Shown: positions 7,994 through 16,950 of the stretch, piece by piece
Layout: each line of letters begins with the position of its first letter
Numbering within the stretch: position 1 is the stretch's first letter
Source of the DNA: Streptococcus vestibularis ATCC 49124
Lineage (GTDB): Bacteria; Bacillota; Bacilli; Lactobacillales; Streptococcaceae
Assembly: GCF_000188295.1 (NCBI RefSeq)
Contig: NZ_GL831112.1
Location: 947,392 to 973,958, forward strand
Direction of reading: 5' to 3'
DNA length: 26,567 bases
Notes under the pieces: generated by a model
The model's database searches: none
What the model saw: only the letters and a program-made list of their open reading frames with translations
What the model was told of the DNA's origin: nothing
Made by a program: the position numbers and the translations under genes

Positions 7994-8878
7994 TTAAGCG
8001 GATGTTAATTTCTTATGGAGGTAAGCTCCCAAACGACGTGCACCAAAGTTGAAAATCAGAATGAAAATCAAGAGCACTGCTGCTGAACCAGCAGATACTG
8101 CAGTGGCGTCAGGTGTCGTACCTTCTGAGTTGACCTTCCAGATGTGAACAGCAAGTGTCTCTGCTTGACGGAAAATCGAAATTGGACTAGAGATGCTAAG
8201 CGGATTCCAGTCGCTCCAGTTAAGTGCTGGTGCCGATTGACCTGCTGTGTAGATAAGTGCTGCTGCTTCCCCGAAAATACGACCAGAAGCAAGAACGATA
8301 CCAGTAACAATACCAGGTAAGGCTTCTGGAACAACAACGTGACAGACAGTTTCCCATCGAGACAAGCCTAGAGCTAGGCCAGCTTCACGTTGGGTATGGT
8401 GAACGGTTCTTAAGCTATCTTCAACAGTACGAGTCATTTGTGGCAAGTTAAAGACAGTTAAGGCCAAGGCACCTGATAGGATTGAAAATCCATACTGAAA
8501 TTGGACAACGAAAATCAAATAACCAAAGAGTCCGACCACCACTGAAGGTAGTGAAGATAGGATTTCAATACAGGTACGGACAAAGTTGGTAAGTCGTCCT
8601 TTTTTAGCATATTCTGATAAGAAGATGCCAGCTCCCATTGAAAGAGGCACAGAAATAATCAAGGTAATAACCAAAAGGAAGAATGAATTGTAGAGTTGAA
8701 CCCCAATTCCTCCACCAGCTTTGTAGGAAGATGATCGACTAGTCAGGAATGACCAGCTGATGTGTGGTATCCCGCGAACCAAGATATAGAGAATCAAGGC
8801 TGCCAGGATTGTTACAATAATGCCAGCAATCACATAAAGCGTGCTGATGGCAATTTTATCAATTTTTTTAGCGTTCAT
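7994..8878 (-). CDS. pstA: Phosphate ABC transporter permease PstA
   Basis: Integral membrane permease that pairs with PstC to form the phosphate channel. From the ATG at 8876-8878 the protein is 294 aa, with about six hydrophobic segments and the cytoplasmic EAA-type loop EAGLALGLSRWETVCHVVVPEALPG (given in parts: EAGLALGLSRW, then VVVPEALPG), which docks to the ATPase. A GTG at 8894-8896 would add six residues, but GAGAAAGAGAA sits correctly for the ATG. The start overlaps the pstC stop by 11 bases, which suggests translational coupling. Confidence 0.94.
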   Translation of the reverse strand: MNAKKIDKIAISTLYVIAGIIVTILAALILYILVRGIPHISWSFLTSRSSSYKAGGGIGVQLYNSFFLLVITLIISVPLSMGAGIFLSEYAKKGRLTNFVRTCIEILSSLPSVVVGLFGYLIFVVQFQYGFSILSGALALTVFNLPQMTRTVEDSLRTVHHTQREAGLALGLSRWETVCHVVVPEALPGIVTGIVLASGRIFGEAAALIYTAGQSAPALNWSDWNPLSISSPISIFRQAETLAVHIWKVNSEGTTPDATAVSAGSAAVLLIFILIFNFGARRLGAYLHKKLTSA

Positions 8879-9782
8879 AATTTCTCTTTCTCTCACGGGT
8901 AATGAATTTTACCAACATATTAAAACCAAGACTCATCAATAAGAGCACCAAGGCGAGAGACCAAAGGACATTGTTTGAAACAGTACCCATGACTGTATTC
9001 CCGATTCCCATAGTCAAGACAGATGTCAATGTTGCTGCTGGTGTCGTTAAAGAAGTTGGAATCACTGCGGAATTTCCGACAACCATTTGGATGGCTAGAG
9101 CCTCACCAAAGGCACGGGCCATACCAAAGATAACGGCCGTGAAAATACCTGGTTTAGCCGCATTAAGTGTCACACGCCAAATCGTTTGCCAACGTGTAGC
9201 TCCCATTGCTAGACTAGCTTCACGATAGTGACGAGGCACTGCACGAAGCGTATCTGTTGTCATAAAGGTTACGGTTGGTAGAATCATGACGAACAAGACA
9301 AAGGTACCTGAAAGAATACCAAAACCTGTTCCACCAAAAATTAAGCGAACAAATGGAACCACGACTTGGAGACCAATAAATCCATAAACAACGGATGGAA
9401 TCCCGACCAAAAGTTCGATGGCGGGTTGTAGGAATTTAGCCCCTTTAGGAGAAATCTCAGTCATAAAGATGGCTGCTCCAATGGCAAATGGGGTTGCAAC
9501 CAAGGCTGAAAGTAAAGTCACTACGAATGATCCCAAAATCATTGGTAGTGCCCCGAATTTGCCTTCAGATGGTGACCAATCACCACTAAAGAGAAACTCG
9601 ACCAAGCTAACTTTATTGACAAAGAAAGTCGCCAGCCCTTTTTGAGCAACGAAAAGTAAAATCATCGCCACGATGAAAACAATCAAGGCCAGGCAAAGGA
9701 AAGTGATTGTTTTACCAAACTTCTCGAGGCGTGAATTTTTAGAGGGTGATGTTAATTGTTTCACCAATTCTTCATTTTTCAT
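8868..9782 (-). CDS. pstC: Phosphate ABC transporter permease PstC
   Basis: Membrane permease partner of PstA in phosphate import. The 304-aa protein has a cytoplasmic N-terminus, a first membrane segment near residues 28-48, and several more hydrophobic segments. The EAA-type loop EASLAMGATRWQTIWRV is followed by a conserved AFGEALAIQMVVGN stretch. The ATG (9780-9782) is preceded by GGAG inside the end of pstS, and only two bases separate the two genes. Confidence 0.95.
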   Translation of the reverse strand: MKNEELVKQLTSPSKNSRLEKFGKTITFLCLALIVFIVAMILLFVAQKGLATFFVNKVSLVEFLFSGDWSPSEGKFGALPMILGSFVVTLLSALVATPFAIGAAIFMTEISPKGAKFLQPAIELLVGIPSVVYGFIGLQVVVPFVRLIFGGTGFGILSGTFVLFVMILPTVTFMTTDTLRAVPRHYREASLAMGATRWQTIWRVTLNAAKPGIFTAVIFGMARAFGEALAIQMVVGNSAVIPTSLTTPAATLTSVLTMGIGNTVMGTVSNNVLWSLALVLLLMSLGFNMLVKFITRERKRNYER

Positions 9783-9784
9783 GC

Positions 9785-10660
9785 TTACTCCTCACTCTTT
9801 TTTGAGACGTTACCATCAGCATCCTTGGTAACTTTCATGCTATGAATGGAAATGTAACCCATTTTTGCGACGACGTTTTCTTGGACTTCGTCACTCATCA
9901 TGTAATCTAAGAATTGTTTGGTATAGCTATCCGGTTTCCCCTTGGTATACATATGTTCGTAGGACCAAATCGGCCAATCGTTAGTTGCAACATTTTCAGC
10001 TTTGGGTTCAAATCCATTTAACTTCAATGTTTTAACAGAATCATCAAGGTAAGCAAATGATAGGTATGAAATAGCACCTGGTGTCTGAGCAACGATTGAC
10101 TTAACCATACCGTTAGAATCTTGCTCTTGGGTACGGATTGGTGATTTACCATCCATAATCACTGCATCGAAAGTTGCGCGCGATCCTGAGCTAGCTGCAC
10201 GGTTAATAATAGTAATCTCTAGGTCTTTACCACCAAGCTGTTTCCAGTTTGTGATTTCACCAGTGAAAATCTTACGCAGTTGTTCTGTTGTCAAGTTATC
10301 TACAGAGACTTCTTTGTTTGTAATGACTGCAATCCCTGCAACGGCAACTTGATAGTCAACAAGCTTACTGGCATCTATTCCAGATTTTTCCTCGGCAAAA
10401 AGGTCACTGTTTCCGATTTGAACGGCACCGGATTGTACCTGAGAAAGTCCAGTACCAGAACCACCACCTTGGACGTTAACGATATTCTCAGGGTTCTTTT
10501 CAGCGAACCCATCTGCTGCCGCCTCCACTAAGGGTTGAAGGGCCGTAGAACCAACTGCTGTAATGGACTGGCCACGGTCAATCCAAGAGGCACAGCCAGT
10601 TAAGACTAGCATGGCCATTGCCAGTGACAGAATCACTGCAAGGACTTTTGTTTTTTTCAT
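9785..10660 (-). CDS. pstS: Phosphate-binding lipoprotein PstS
   Basis: Extracellular lipid-anchored receptor that captures inorganic phosphate for PstCAB. The best start is the ATG at 10658-10660, which follows CGGAGG and gives 291 aa; a longer upstream frame has no ribosome binding site and would hide the signal peptide. The lipoprotein signal has KK at positions 2-3, a hydrophobic core, and lipobox LTGC with C23. Phosphate-binding loops are recognisable: [10 protein letters not shown] near the mature N-terminus, [14 protein letters not shown], and SGSRATFD. First gene of pstS-pstC-pstA-pstB1-pstB2-phoU. No pnpRS-type two-component genes are adjacent. Confidence 0.95.
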   Translation of the reverse strand: MKKTKVLAVILSLAMAMLVLTGCASWIDRGQSITAVGSTALQPLVEAAADGFAEKNPENIVNVQGGGSGTGLSQVQSGAVQIGNSDLFAEEKSGIDASKLVDYQVAVAGIAVITNKEVSVDNLTTEQLRKIFTGEITNWKQLGGKDLEITIINRAASSGSRATFDAVIMDGKSPIRTQEQDSNGMVKSIVAQTPGAISYLSFAYLDDSVKTLKLNGFEPKAENVATNDWPIWSYEHMYTKGKPDSYTKQFLDYMMSDEVQENVVAKMGYISIHSMKVTKDADGNVSKKSEE

Positions 10661-10733
10661 TTTTGTCCTCCGACATTTTGTAACATAAGTAAGAAAGTGT
10701 CTCATAGATATGCTGTTAAAAGACACCTATATA

Positions 10734-10739
10734 ATTATA
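10734..10739 (-). promoter_or_regulatory. Probable -10 of the pst operon
   Basis: A perfect TATAAT on the minus strand lies about 75 bp before the pstS ATG. There is no good -35 (TGACTT at 17 bp), as expected for an activated promoter. The AT-rich region just upstream (10745-10780), with CTGTAAC and ATGAC elements, is where a Pho-type response regulator could bind. The leader also has GTGTCT (10697-10702) and AGACAC (10721-10726), which could form a stem. Confidence 0.45.
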
Positions 10740-10785
10740 ACAAGTATAGGATAATTAAGTCATATTAAAGTTTGGTTACAGGTTC

Positions 10786-12096
10786 TTAAATGTGAAATCT
10801 TAATCCTTTAGGATAGTAGTTTTTAACCGTGTTTCCAACGATTTTGGCAAATCCAAAACCATTGCCGTCCACTAAAAGCTGATACCAACCGTTAGGATGT
10901 GTTTGATCTAGAGTAACCACATTACCAGAAACGTATTGGGCAAACTGGTCTTGAGTTAGCTCTATACTTGAAACAACTTCATCAGAGGTTAACGCAATTC
11001 CAAGAGCAAAACTTGGTTCGAAACGTTTTTTCTTGAAGATACCAAGATGCAGACCGTTACGAGCGATTTTTACTTTAGAAAGATCTGGAAGTCCCTTAGG
11101 AAGCAGATAGAGATTGTCCCCAAAAACTTGGAGTAAACCATTTAGACTAGTCTTAAGGTGTTTTTTTGCAAAATCTTCCCAATGTTGCTTCTGCTCCTTA
11201 TTTAGGTTAGATTTTCCTTCTTTGATACGTGTCTGCTCAGGGACGCGTTTATCCTGGAATTTTGCTACAAACTGGCCTTCACCTTTGAAATGGTGTGGAT
11301 ACATTCGAGCTGTTTCTGGAAAATCAATCCCACCTCTCATGCCGTTCCATTTAGGGATTTGCACTAATTTAAGATCAGGGTAATTTTCTAAAATCCAAGC
11401 GACAACCCCTTCGTTTTCCTCAGGAGACCAGGTACAGGTTGAGTAGATCAATTGACCACCAGGAGCGAGCATCTTCAATCCGTCTGACAGAATATCCTTC
11501 TGCAATTGTGCCAGTTCACTAGGATAATCCTTGTGCCAATATTGGATTGCTTCAGGATCCTTGCGGAACATTCCTTCACCAGAACAGGGTCCATCAAAGA
11601 CAATCGTATCAAAGTAATTTTTGAAAACTTTGGCTAGCTTATCAGCTGACGTGTTAGTCACAACAACATTTCTCGCCCCAAAACGTTCTATGTTTTCAAC
11701 CAGAATTTTACTACGCTTTGGATTGATTTCATTGCTGACGAGCAGTCCAGTATTATCTAAGTAGCTTAGAAGATGAGTAGACTTTCCGCCTGGAGCAGCT
11801 GCCAAGTCTAAGACACGACTTCCCTTGGCCGGAGCTGCCACTTGAGCAACCATTTGAGCAGCCGGTTCCTGAGAATAAACCAAACCAGTTGCATGATCGG
11901 CAGATTTTCCAGAAATTTTACCGTAATGGCCCCAAGGTGTTTCAGGAATAGCATCAGAAAAGTCCTTCTGTTGCTTTTTCAGAGGGTTAGTACGGTAGGC
12001 GGACACGGCTTCTTGGTCAAAAGATGCAAAGAAGTCCTTCGCTTCATCTCCAAGGAGGTTATTATATTTTTCTATAAAGTCTGATGGAAATTGCAT
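10786..12096 (-). CDS. rsmF: rRNA cytosine-C5 methyltransferase (RsmF / NOL1-NOP2-Sun family)
   Basis: SAM-dependent enzyme that makes 5-methylcytosine in rRNA, probably 16S, using two cysteines. It is 436 aa. The SAM site is DLAAAPGGKSTH (97-108). The catalytic motif FDGPCSGEGMF carries C171, and YSTCTWSPEENEG carries the nucleophile C221. The C-terminal part (about 290-436) matches the RsmF-type extension of Gram-positive members with a PUA-like end. The ATG follows AAAGGAAAC. It is monocistronic, lying between the terminator at 12111-12158 and the pst promoter. The exact target base cannot be told from sequence. Confidence 0.9.
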   Translation of the reverse strand: MQFPSDFIEKYNNLLGDEAKDFFASFDQEAVSAYRTNPLKKQQKDFSDAIPETPWGHYGKISGKSADHATGLVYSQEPAAQMVAQVAAPAKGSRVLDLAAAPGGKSTHLLSYLDNTGLLVSNEINPKRSKILVENIERFGARNVVVTNTSADKLAKVFKNYFDTIVFDGPCSGEGMFRKDPEAIQYWHKDYPSELAQLQKDILSDGLKMLAPGGQLIYSTCTWSPEENEGVVAWILENYPDLKLVQIPKWNGMRGGIDFPETARMYPHHFKGEGQFVAKFQDKRVPEQTRIKEGKSNLNKEQKQHWEDFAKKHLKTSLNGLLQVFGDNLYLLPKGLPDLSKVKIARNGLHLGIFKKKRFEPSFALGIALTSDEVVSSIELTQDQFAQYVSGNVVTLDQTHPNGWYQLLVDGNGFGFAKIVGNTVKNYYPKGLRFHI

Positions 12097-12110
12097 AGTT
12101 TCCTTTCTAT

Positions 12111-12158
12111 CAAAAAACTGGACTAACCAAGAGAACTTGCTGTTCTGATTTGTCCAGT
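12111..12158 (-). terminator. Terminator of the spx operon
   Basis: On the minus strand ACTGGAC and GTCCAGT close a stem containing an inner AGAAC/GTTCT hairpin, and six Ts follow. It lies 19 bases after the inositol monophosphatase stop. T-rich sequence also follows it on the plus strand, but no plus-strand gene ends there. Confidence 0.75.
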
Positions 12159-12176
12159 ATGTTTTTTTGTTTTAAA

Positions 12177-12941
12177 TTAATTTTCTGAGCCCATAATATC
12201 CTTGATTTCTTCAAGTCTGTCTTTAGGCACAAGCATTACAGCTTGACGACTAGAATAATCCAGTGGTTCTCCGGTAATGGTCTCAAGATGATAACCCAAT
12301 TTTTCTCCCATAATACTTGCTGCAGCATAGTCCCAAGGGTAAATAACTGAAAAGTAAGCTAAAATTTGACCAGATAGGACTTTTGACATGCTTAAACCAG
12401 CACCACCGTAGACACGAACACCCAAGGTCTTATCAATAAGGTCTTTTAAACCGTGAAAATTTTTAGCATACATCGCTCCATTGCTAGCGACTAGGCACCG
12501 GTCTAAAGGTCGACTTTTATAGGCTGGAAGCAATTTGTCATTACAATACACATCAAACTGGCCACCACCATAGAAAAGTTGATCAGCCATGACGTTATAA
12601 ATGAGACCAAATTTCCCTTGCCCCTCTTCATAGTAGGCAATCATCACACAAAAATTATCTTGTTGGACAATAAAATTGACCGTTCCATCAATAGGATCCA
12701 AGACCCAGACGTTCCCATCTTTGATATTATGCACCAAGCCATTTTCTTCAGCAAAAATATTGTCTGAAGGAAAGGAAGATTTAATACGTGCCACGAGTAA
12801 ATCTTGTGTTTGTTTGTCAATATTAGTAACTAAATCATCAAAAGCCGTCTTTTCTTCGACTGTGATTGTTTTGCTTAAACTTTCTTTAATAAAAGCACCA
12901 GCTTCTTTGATGATTTCTTTGGCGAAAATCAGTTTATTTTC
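12177..12941 (-). CDS. Inositol monophosphatase family protein
   Basis: Mg2+-dependent phosphatase of the IMPase/FIG superfamily; the physiological substrate in streptococci is not settled (inositol phosphate, PAP-like or sugar phosphates). The metal-binding motifs are present: FAEENG (the E near residue 66), [12 protein letters not shown], and [10 protein letters not shown] near the C-terminus. I place the start at TTG 12939-12941, which has AAAGGA about 9 nt upstream and gives 254 aa, beginning [10 protein letters not shown]. The frame is open further up to an ATG at 13019, but that extension lies wholly within the preceding gene. The chosen start overlaps the UPF0223 stop by 8 bases. Confidence 0.88.
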   Translation of the reverse strand, partial: ENKLIFAKEIIKEAGAFIKESLSKTITVEEKTAFDDLVTNIDKQTQDLLVARIKSSFPSDNIFAEENGLVHNIKDGNVWVLDPIDGTVNFIVQQDNFCVMIAYYEEGQGKFGLIYNVMADQLFYGGGQFDVYCNDKLLPAYKSRPLDRCLVASNGAMYAKNFHGLKDLIDKTLGVRVYGGAGLSMSKVLSGQILAYFSVIYPWDYAAASIMGEKLGYHLETITGEPLDYSSRQAVMLVPKDRLEEIKDIMGSEN

Positions 12942-13215
12942 CAAGTGATACAAATCCTTTATCTTTTGCTTTAGCAGCTTTGACAGCTTGATAGGTTGAA
13001 AAACCGCTAGCTTCTTCAAAGGCCTTGTCTAGTTGCTTTTCAGGTGCCTTTCCTGGAACAACTGTTTTAAACGCCTTATAGGCCTGCAAGAGCTGATCAC
13101 GGTCAACCTTACTCTCATATGCTTTTTCTACCTGACTCAAAAAATGAAGCACTGTGGTGATTTCCTCAGTGCTCCATGATGGATCGAGTGGGTAGTAATA
13201 ATTTCCTTTAGTCAT
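12934..13215 (-). CDS. UPF0223 family protein (YktA-like)
   Basis: A 93-aa protein of unknown function that begins [18 protein letters not shown], a pattern of the UPF0223 family, and is mostly helical. The ATG at 13213-13215 overlaps the spx stop by 8 bases; the longer frame upstream lies inside spx and is not used. Gene order spx - UPF0223 - inositol monophosphatase is, to my knowledge, conserved in streptococci, which suggests co-expression but does not give a function. Confidence 0.85.
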   Translation of the reverse strand: MTKGNYYYPLDPSWSTEEITTVLHFLSQVEKAYESKVDRDQLLQAYKAFKTVVPGKAPEKQLDKAFEEASGFSTYQAVKAAKAKDKGFVSLGK

Positions 13216-13621
13216 TGTTACCCTTAATTTCAGCACGAATGGTCGCTTGACGCAGTTCTTGCTTTCTATAATCACGAGGCAAAAAGGCACGAATTTCATC
13301 TTCGTTAAAACCGATTTGCATACGTTTGTTATCCATAATGATAGGTCGACGAAGAAGATTGGGATATTCAGAAATCAATTGAATGAGTTCCTTAATTGTC
13401 AAATTATCCACATCAATATTCAACTTCTGAAAGACTTTGGAACGAGTTGAAATGATATCTTCAGTACCATTTTCCGTGTAAGACAAAATCTTCATCAACT
13501 CATCGTGAGTTAATGGGCTCGTGATGATATTGTGTTCGTCAAAAGCAACTTCATGATTGGTCAACCAGGCTCGTGCCTTTCTACAGCTGGTGCAGCTAGG
13601 TGATAAAAATAAAGTTACCAT
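13208..13621 (-). CDS. spxA: Transcriptional regulator Spx (SpxA1-like)
   Basis: Spx binds the RNA polymerase alpha C-terminal domain and redirects transcription during thiol-oxidative stress; it is degraded by ClpXP. The 137-aa protein has the redox switch C10-T-S-C13, Gly52 at the position that contacts alpha in B. subtilis Spx, and the RPI motif at 92-94. Streptococci carry two paralogues. The UPF0223/IMPase context suggests the SpxA1 type, from memory of S. mutans gene order. The ATG follows AAAGGGG, and a TATAAT is 35-40 bp upstream. It is the first gene of a three-gene overlapping unit. Confidence 0.92.
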   Translation of the reverse strand: MVTLFLSPSCTSCRKARAWLTNHEVAFDEHNIITSPLTHDELMKILSYTENGTEDIISTRSKVFQKLNIDVDNLTIKELIQLISEYPNLLRRPIIMDNKRMQIGFNEDEIRAFLPRDYRKQELRQATIRAEIKGNND

Positions 13622-13655
13622 GCAAACACCCCTTTCACTTTAACATTCCTAAAAC

Positions 13656-13661
13656 ATTATA
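13656..13661 (-). promoter_or_regulatory. -10 of the spx operon promoter
   Basis: A perfect TATAAT on the minus strand is about 35 bp upstream of the spx ATG. The expected -35 position has no good match to TTGACA. Confidence 0.5.
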
Positions 13662-13691
13662 CATTATTTGATTAGTTTTGGCTACGCTTTC

Positions 13692-14603
13692 TTAAAATTT
13701 TTCCGCGATTTTTTTATCCGCTTCCAGTTGGTTGCATAGATCGTCTATATTATTGAACTTGATCATATCACGGATATAATCTAACCAGAAAACTTCGATT
13801 GTTTTTCCATAAATATCACCTTCAAAATCAAAGATATTGGCTTCAAGACGTAACTCCGTACCACCAAAGGTGACATTTTTTCCTAGACTAGTCATAGAAC
13901 GATAGCGTTTTCCATCAATGACGACATCAGCAACGTAAACCCCATAAGCTGGGAGATAGGTTCTATCAATTGGTGCCAGATTTGCCGTTGGAAAACCAAT
14001 AGTGCGTCCACGAGCATCTCCGTGGACCACAATACCCCGTGTAGAGAATTCATGACCCAAGAGGTAATTTGCCTCTTTAACCTTACCTTCTCTAATCAAC
14101 TGGCGAACACGGGTTGATGAAATCTTTTCACCATCACTTTGTTGTTCTTCAATGACATGTACCCTTCCAGAAAAATTTCGAGCTAAATAGTCCGCATCTG
14201 TTCGATGGTGTCCAAACTTGTAATCAAAGCCCACTACAACCTCTTGAGCTTTCAAACGCTTAATATAACGAGCAATGAAGTCGTCAGAACTTGTTCGAGC
14301 AAAATCACTATTAAAATCTGTTAAATAAAGCTGATCTGTTCCATAGGCTTCAAAAAGATCACAACGTCTTTGAGGTGCTGTAATGTGCAGAAGGAGATCA
14401 TCCGTATACCGTTGAAAAGTCAGTTGAGGACTTTCATTAAAGGTAAGGACAGCTACTTCAAGCTGTTTGTCGTCAGCAATCTGGCGTGCCTTATCAAAAA
14501 GGACCTTATGACCACGATGAAGCGCATCGAAATAGCCTAAGACCAGGACAGTTTCCTTATCCTGATGGATATCTTTATAATCGTTAATAGAAGTTATTTT
14601 CAT
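13692..14603 (-). CDS. ribF: Bifunctional riboflavin kinase / FAD synthetase RibF
   Basis: Converts riboflavin to FMN and FMN to FAD. The 303-aa length is standard. The N-terminal FAD synthetase domain has the nucleotidyltransferase motif [10 protein letters not shown] (usually GxFDGxHxGH; here Ala replaces the second Gly) and [12 protein letters not shown] near residue 160. The C-terminal kinase domain shows [11 protein letters not shown] and [12 protein letters not shown]. Its ATG overlaps the truB TGA as ATGA, so the two are translationally coupled. No FMN riboswitch is visible. Confidence 0.95.
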   Translation of the reverse strand: MKITSINDYKDIHQDKETVLVLGYFDALHRGHKVLFDKARQIADDKQLEVAVLTFNESPQLTFQRYTDDLLLHITAPQRRCDLFEAYGTDQLYLTDFNSDFARTSSDDFIARYIKRLKAQEVVVGFDYKFGHHRTDADYLARNFSGRVHVIEEQQSDGEKISSTRVRQLIREGKVKEANYLLGHEFSTRGIVVHGDARGRTIGFPTANLAPIDRTYLPAYGVYVADVVIDGKRYRSMTSLGKNVTFGGTELRLEANIFDFEGDIYGKTIEVFWLDYIRDMIKFNNIDDLCNQLEADKKIAEKF

Positions 14604-15481
14604 TGACTTAATACTTTTCTAGGTTTATAAACTTGATTTCGCTTTTCCATGATGGCTAGTACTTTGTCTCCTAAAAAGGCCGCAACCAAAGGCTCTTGGC
14701 TATCAATTGAAATAAAGCGACCAAATGAGATTTCTTTGGCATCATCTTCATTGACTTGTACTGCCGGCAAATCCTGAACACCGAATTCAATGGGAAGGAG
14801 AAAGGACGTATCCCCTGCTTCTACCATTTCTGAGATTTGTGAGAGAGTTAATGCCTTATCTAAGGTTAGACCAGCTGAAGCTGTTCGACGAAGAGCAGAC
14901 ATATGACTTGCGTAGCCGAGCTTAGCACCCAAATCGACAGATAAGGTACGGACATAAGTACCCTTACTACAAGCAACACGGAAGGTGAATTTTGCGGTGT
15001 TGTTTTCCAATTCAATAGGAGAGGTACGGACAAACTCGGTAATTGTCACTTGACGTTGTGGACGCTCTACTTCTTCACCAGCGCGTGCGTACTCATAAAG
15101 TTTCTTTCCGTTGACCTTAACCGCTGAGTACATAGGAGGAATTTGTGTGATTTCTCTCTCAAAACTAGCCATTGCCTGATCGACAGTTACTTCATCTAGC
15201 TCTGTTATTGGAGTTGTTTGAACGACATCTCCACTAGCATCCTCGGTAGTTGTTGAAAATCCAATGGTGATTTCGCCCTCATAGACTTTACCTGCTTCAG
15301 TCATGTATTCAATAACACGAGTAGCTTTTCCAACCGCTATAGGTAGAACACCAGTAACATCTGGATCAAGAGTTCCTCCGTGCCCAATTTTTTTCTCATG
15401 TAATATTTTGCGTAGTTTAAAAACAGCATCATGACTGGTCATTCCAGCCTCTTTTTTTAGATTAATAATTCCTGAAATCAT
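14600..15481 (-). CDS. truB: tRNA pseudouridine-55 synthase TruB
   Basis: Isomerises U55 of the T-loop in nearly all tRNAs. It is 293 aa. The catalytic motif [15 protein letters not shown] contains nucleophile Asp39, and the [15 protein letters not shown] stretch is present. The ATG (15479-15481) has no Shine-Dalgarno, and a TATAAT ends only 7 nt before it, so the mRNA is probably leaderless. The gene is coupled to ribF by a 4-base overlap. Confidence 0.95.
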   Translation of the reverse strand: MISGIINLKKEAGMTSHDAVFKLRKILHEKKIGHGGTLDPDVTGVLPIAVGKATRVIEYMTEAGKVYEGEITIGFSTTTEDASGDVVQTTPITELDEVTVDQAMASFEREITQIPPMYSAVKVNGKKLYEYARAGEEVERPQRQVTITEFVRTSPIELENNTAKFTFRVACSKGTYVRTLSVDLGAKLGYASHMSALRRTASAGLTLDKALTLSQISEMVEAGDTSFLLPIEFGVQDLPAVQVNEDDAKEISFGRFISIDSQEPLVAAFLGDKVLAIMEKRNQVYKPRKVLSQ

Positions 15482-15488
15482 ACTTTTA

Positions 15489-15497
15489 ATTATATCA
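15489..15497 (-). promoter_or_regulatory. Extended -10 of truB-ribF, probably leaderless
   Basis: On the minus strand TGA-TATAAT ends 7 nt before the truB ATG. A start site 6-8 nt after the -10 would fall on or next to the A of ATG. No good -35 is seen, but the TGN extension can compensate. Confidence 0.6.
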
Positions 15498-15529
15498 AAA
15501 GCAATCCTAAAGAGCTAGGTAGAAACATA

Positions 15530-15560
15530 AAGAGGCAGAGAGCAAAGTCTCTAACCTCTT
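15530..15560 (-). terminator. Probable terminator of the DUF1858-DUF438 unit
   Basis: On the minus strand AAGAGG-TT-AGAGA pairs with TCTCT-G-CCTCTT around a short loop, followed by TATGTTTC, a weak T-rich tail. It lies between the DUF438 stop and the truB promoter. Confidence 0.45.
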
Positions 15561-15602
15561 AAGTATAATAGTCATAAGCAATCGCAGGTCTGCTAGCTTT
15601 TT

Positions 15603-16949
15603 TTAATCGATATCTCTATTAAGGTCGCTTTCCAGTTCAAAGAAAGGCTGAATATCCTGCACATATTCTAGGACACCCTGAAAATCTCCCTTGTCATCCC
15701 TAACAGCTGCATAGGTAACATAAACGAATTTTCCTAAACGTTCAGATTTGAACCACATTGAAACTTGGTCACGCTCTCCACTTCTTAGTAATTCAAAGAT
15801 TTTCTTGACCTTTTCAAGCACTTTTGGCGGATGACAGAGTTCAACGTTTCGTCCAATTTGGCTAGGTGTTCGTTTAAAGACCATCTCATTGGCTGGAACA
15901 TTATCATTATAGTACTGGAAAATATCGTCTTTATTGACGAAAGTGATTTCCAAAGGAAGATGGTTAAGAATGAGATTGGCCTGCTCCACAGAAAGATAAC
16001 CATTGCCAAAAGGTTGCGTTGTTTCTCTATCTACGACAGTTTCAGTTTTTGGTTTTGGGGTGAAGCTGATGGTAAATTGCCCTTCGGGAGTGTCGATGAT
16101 TTGAGTTTTTCCTGTATTCTCGTCAGTCCTTGTCCTAGACGGTTCTTGAGAAGTCTCCGTATTCTCCTCTTCAAAACGCTCACGCTTAGGTTTCCAGACA
16201 GCTGAGGGCTTTATAATTGCATAGCCGTAGGCATCACTTTCTTCGGCAATCGAAAGCCAATCATCCTGTGTGAAGGTTTCAAGCAGAATCATAAGTAAGA
16301 TAGCCTCTTCTTTGAAAATCATGGCTTCAAATTCTTCTGAGAAAGCTTCAAAGGACTTTGAAAATTCTTCTAAATCAGCATCTGGAAGTTCTTTTAGTTT
16401 AGCTTCTGCTGCTCTAAAAAGTTTTCGGATATCATCATCTACTCCCCACATCACTTTTGGAGGGGAGTCATGGCCATAACGTTCCATAATTGGAAAGAAG
16501 AGCTTTTCTTTACGTGTGTAATGGTTATGGAATTGTCCCAATAAAGACATCTGATGTCTAAGCCCATTGAGTAGGTCAGATTTGAAATCTTCATTTTCAG
16601 GCTTACTAATGTTTTCAATGATACGTCGGATACGGAGTATGGCTGAACGAAGTGCTAGATTTTCTTGCTTGAAAACATAGACAGGGTGGCCCTCTTGATC
16701 AGCATCCGCCACTTCCACATCTGCAATTGCTCCTTTAAAGAGGTTAGCGTGGACATTACAGAGGCTCATAACATCTTCAAAGGTAACCCCATCTTCAGAT
16801 GACATCAATTCATGCTCCATCATAGAGATTTCAAGGGCAGATACTCCCTTGAAGTGTTGATTGAAGCGTTCTTGAACACTTTCAGGACTGGCTCCGTGGT
16901 GTAAATCTAGGAGTATTTTTTTGAGTATTTGAATACGATTATTTTCCAT
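15603..16949 (-). CDS. DUF438 / hemerythrin-like / PAS protein, possible redox or gas sensor
   Basis: Function unknown. From the ATG at 16947-16949 (GGAG 7 nt upstream) it is 448 aa; an upstream ATG at 16976 would sit inside the preceding gene. The order is DUF438 (about 1-75), a hemerythrin-like helical domain (about 90-240) with LRHQM, FHNHYTRKEKLFFP and MWGVDDDIRK, a charged linker (about 250-305), and a PAS domain (about 315-435) with GRNVELCHPPKV. Some usual hemerythrin ligands look replaced: the last helix reads FKEEAILLMIL where relatives, as I recall, have FKEENILFPM. The CHPP in the PAS domain could bind a cofactor. It overlaps no neighbour and forms a unit with the DUF1858 gene, ending 1 base before its start. 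Such proteins resemble RIC/ScdA iron-centre repair proteins in domain logic, so oxygen or NO sensing is a reasonable guess only. Confidence 0.85.
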   Translation of the reverse strand: MENNRIQILKKILLDLHHGASPESVQERFNQHFKGVSALEISMMEHELMSSEDGVTFEDVMSLCNVHANLFKGAIADVEVADADQEGHPVYVFKQENLALRSAILRIRRIIENISKPENEDFKSDLLNGLRHQMSLLGQFHNHYTRKEKLFFPIMERYGHDSPPKVMWGVDDDIRKLFRAAEAKLKELPDADLEEFSKSFEAFSEEFEAMIFKEEAILLMILLETFTQDDWLSIAEESDAYGYAIIKPSAVWKPKRERFEEENTETSQEPSRTRTDENTGKTQIIDTPEGQFTISFTPKPKTETVVDRETTQPFGNGYLSVEQANLILNHLPLEITFVNKDDIFQYYNDNVPANEMVFKRTPSQIGRNVELCHPPKVLEKVKKIFELLRSGERDQVSMWFKSERLGKFVYVTYAAVRDDKGDFQGVLEYVQDIQPFFELESDLNRDID

Positions 16950-16950
16950 G

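Noticed and set aside
10661..10726. Longer PstS N-terminus from 10726
   Set aside because: It would bury the lipoprotein signal peptide behind 22 residues and has no ribosome binding site, while the ATG at 10660 has CGGAGG.
12942..13019. Longer inositol monophosphatase from ATG 13019
   Set aside because: The extension lies wholly within the UPF0223 gene, lacks a ribosome binding site and does not look like the family N-terminus.
6356..13357. FtsK guide motif GAAGAAG oriented toward dif
   Set aside because: The few copies I found (for example near 6356 and 13351) occur on both strands; too few to judge bias in this window.
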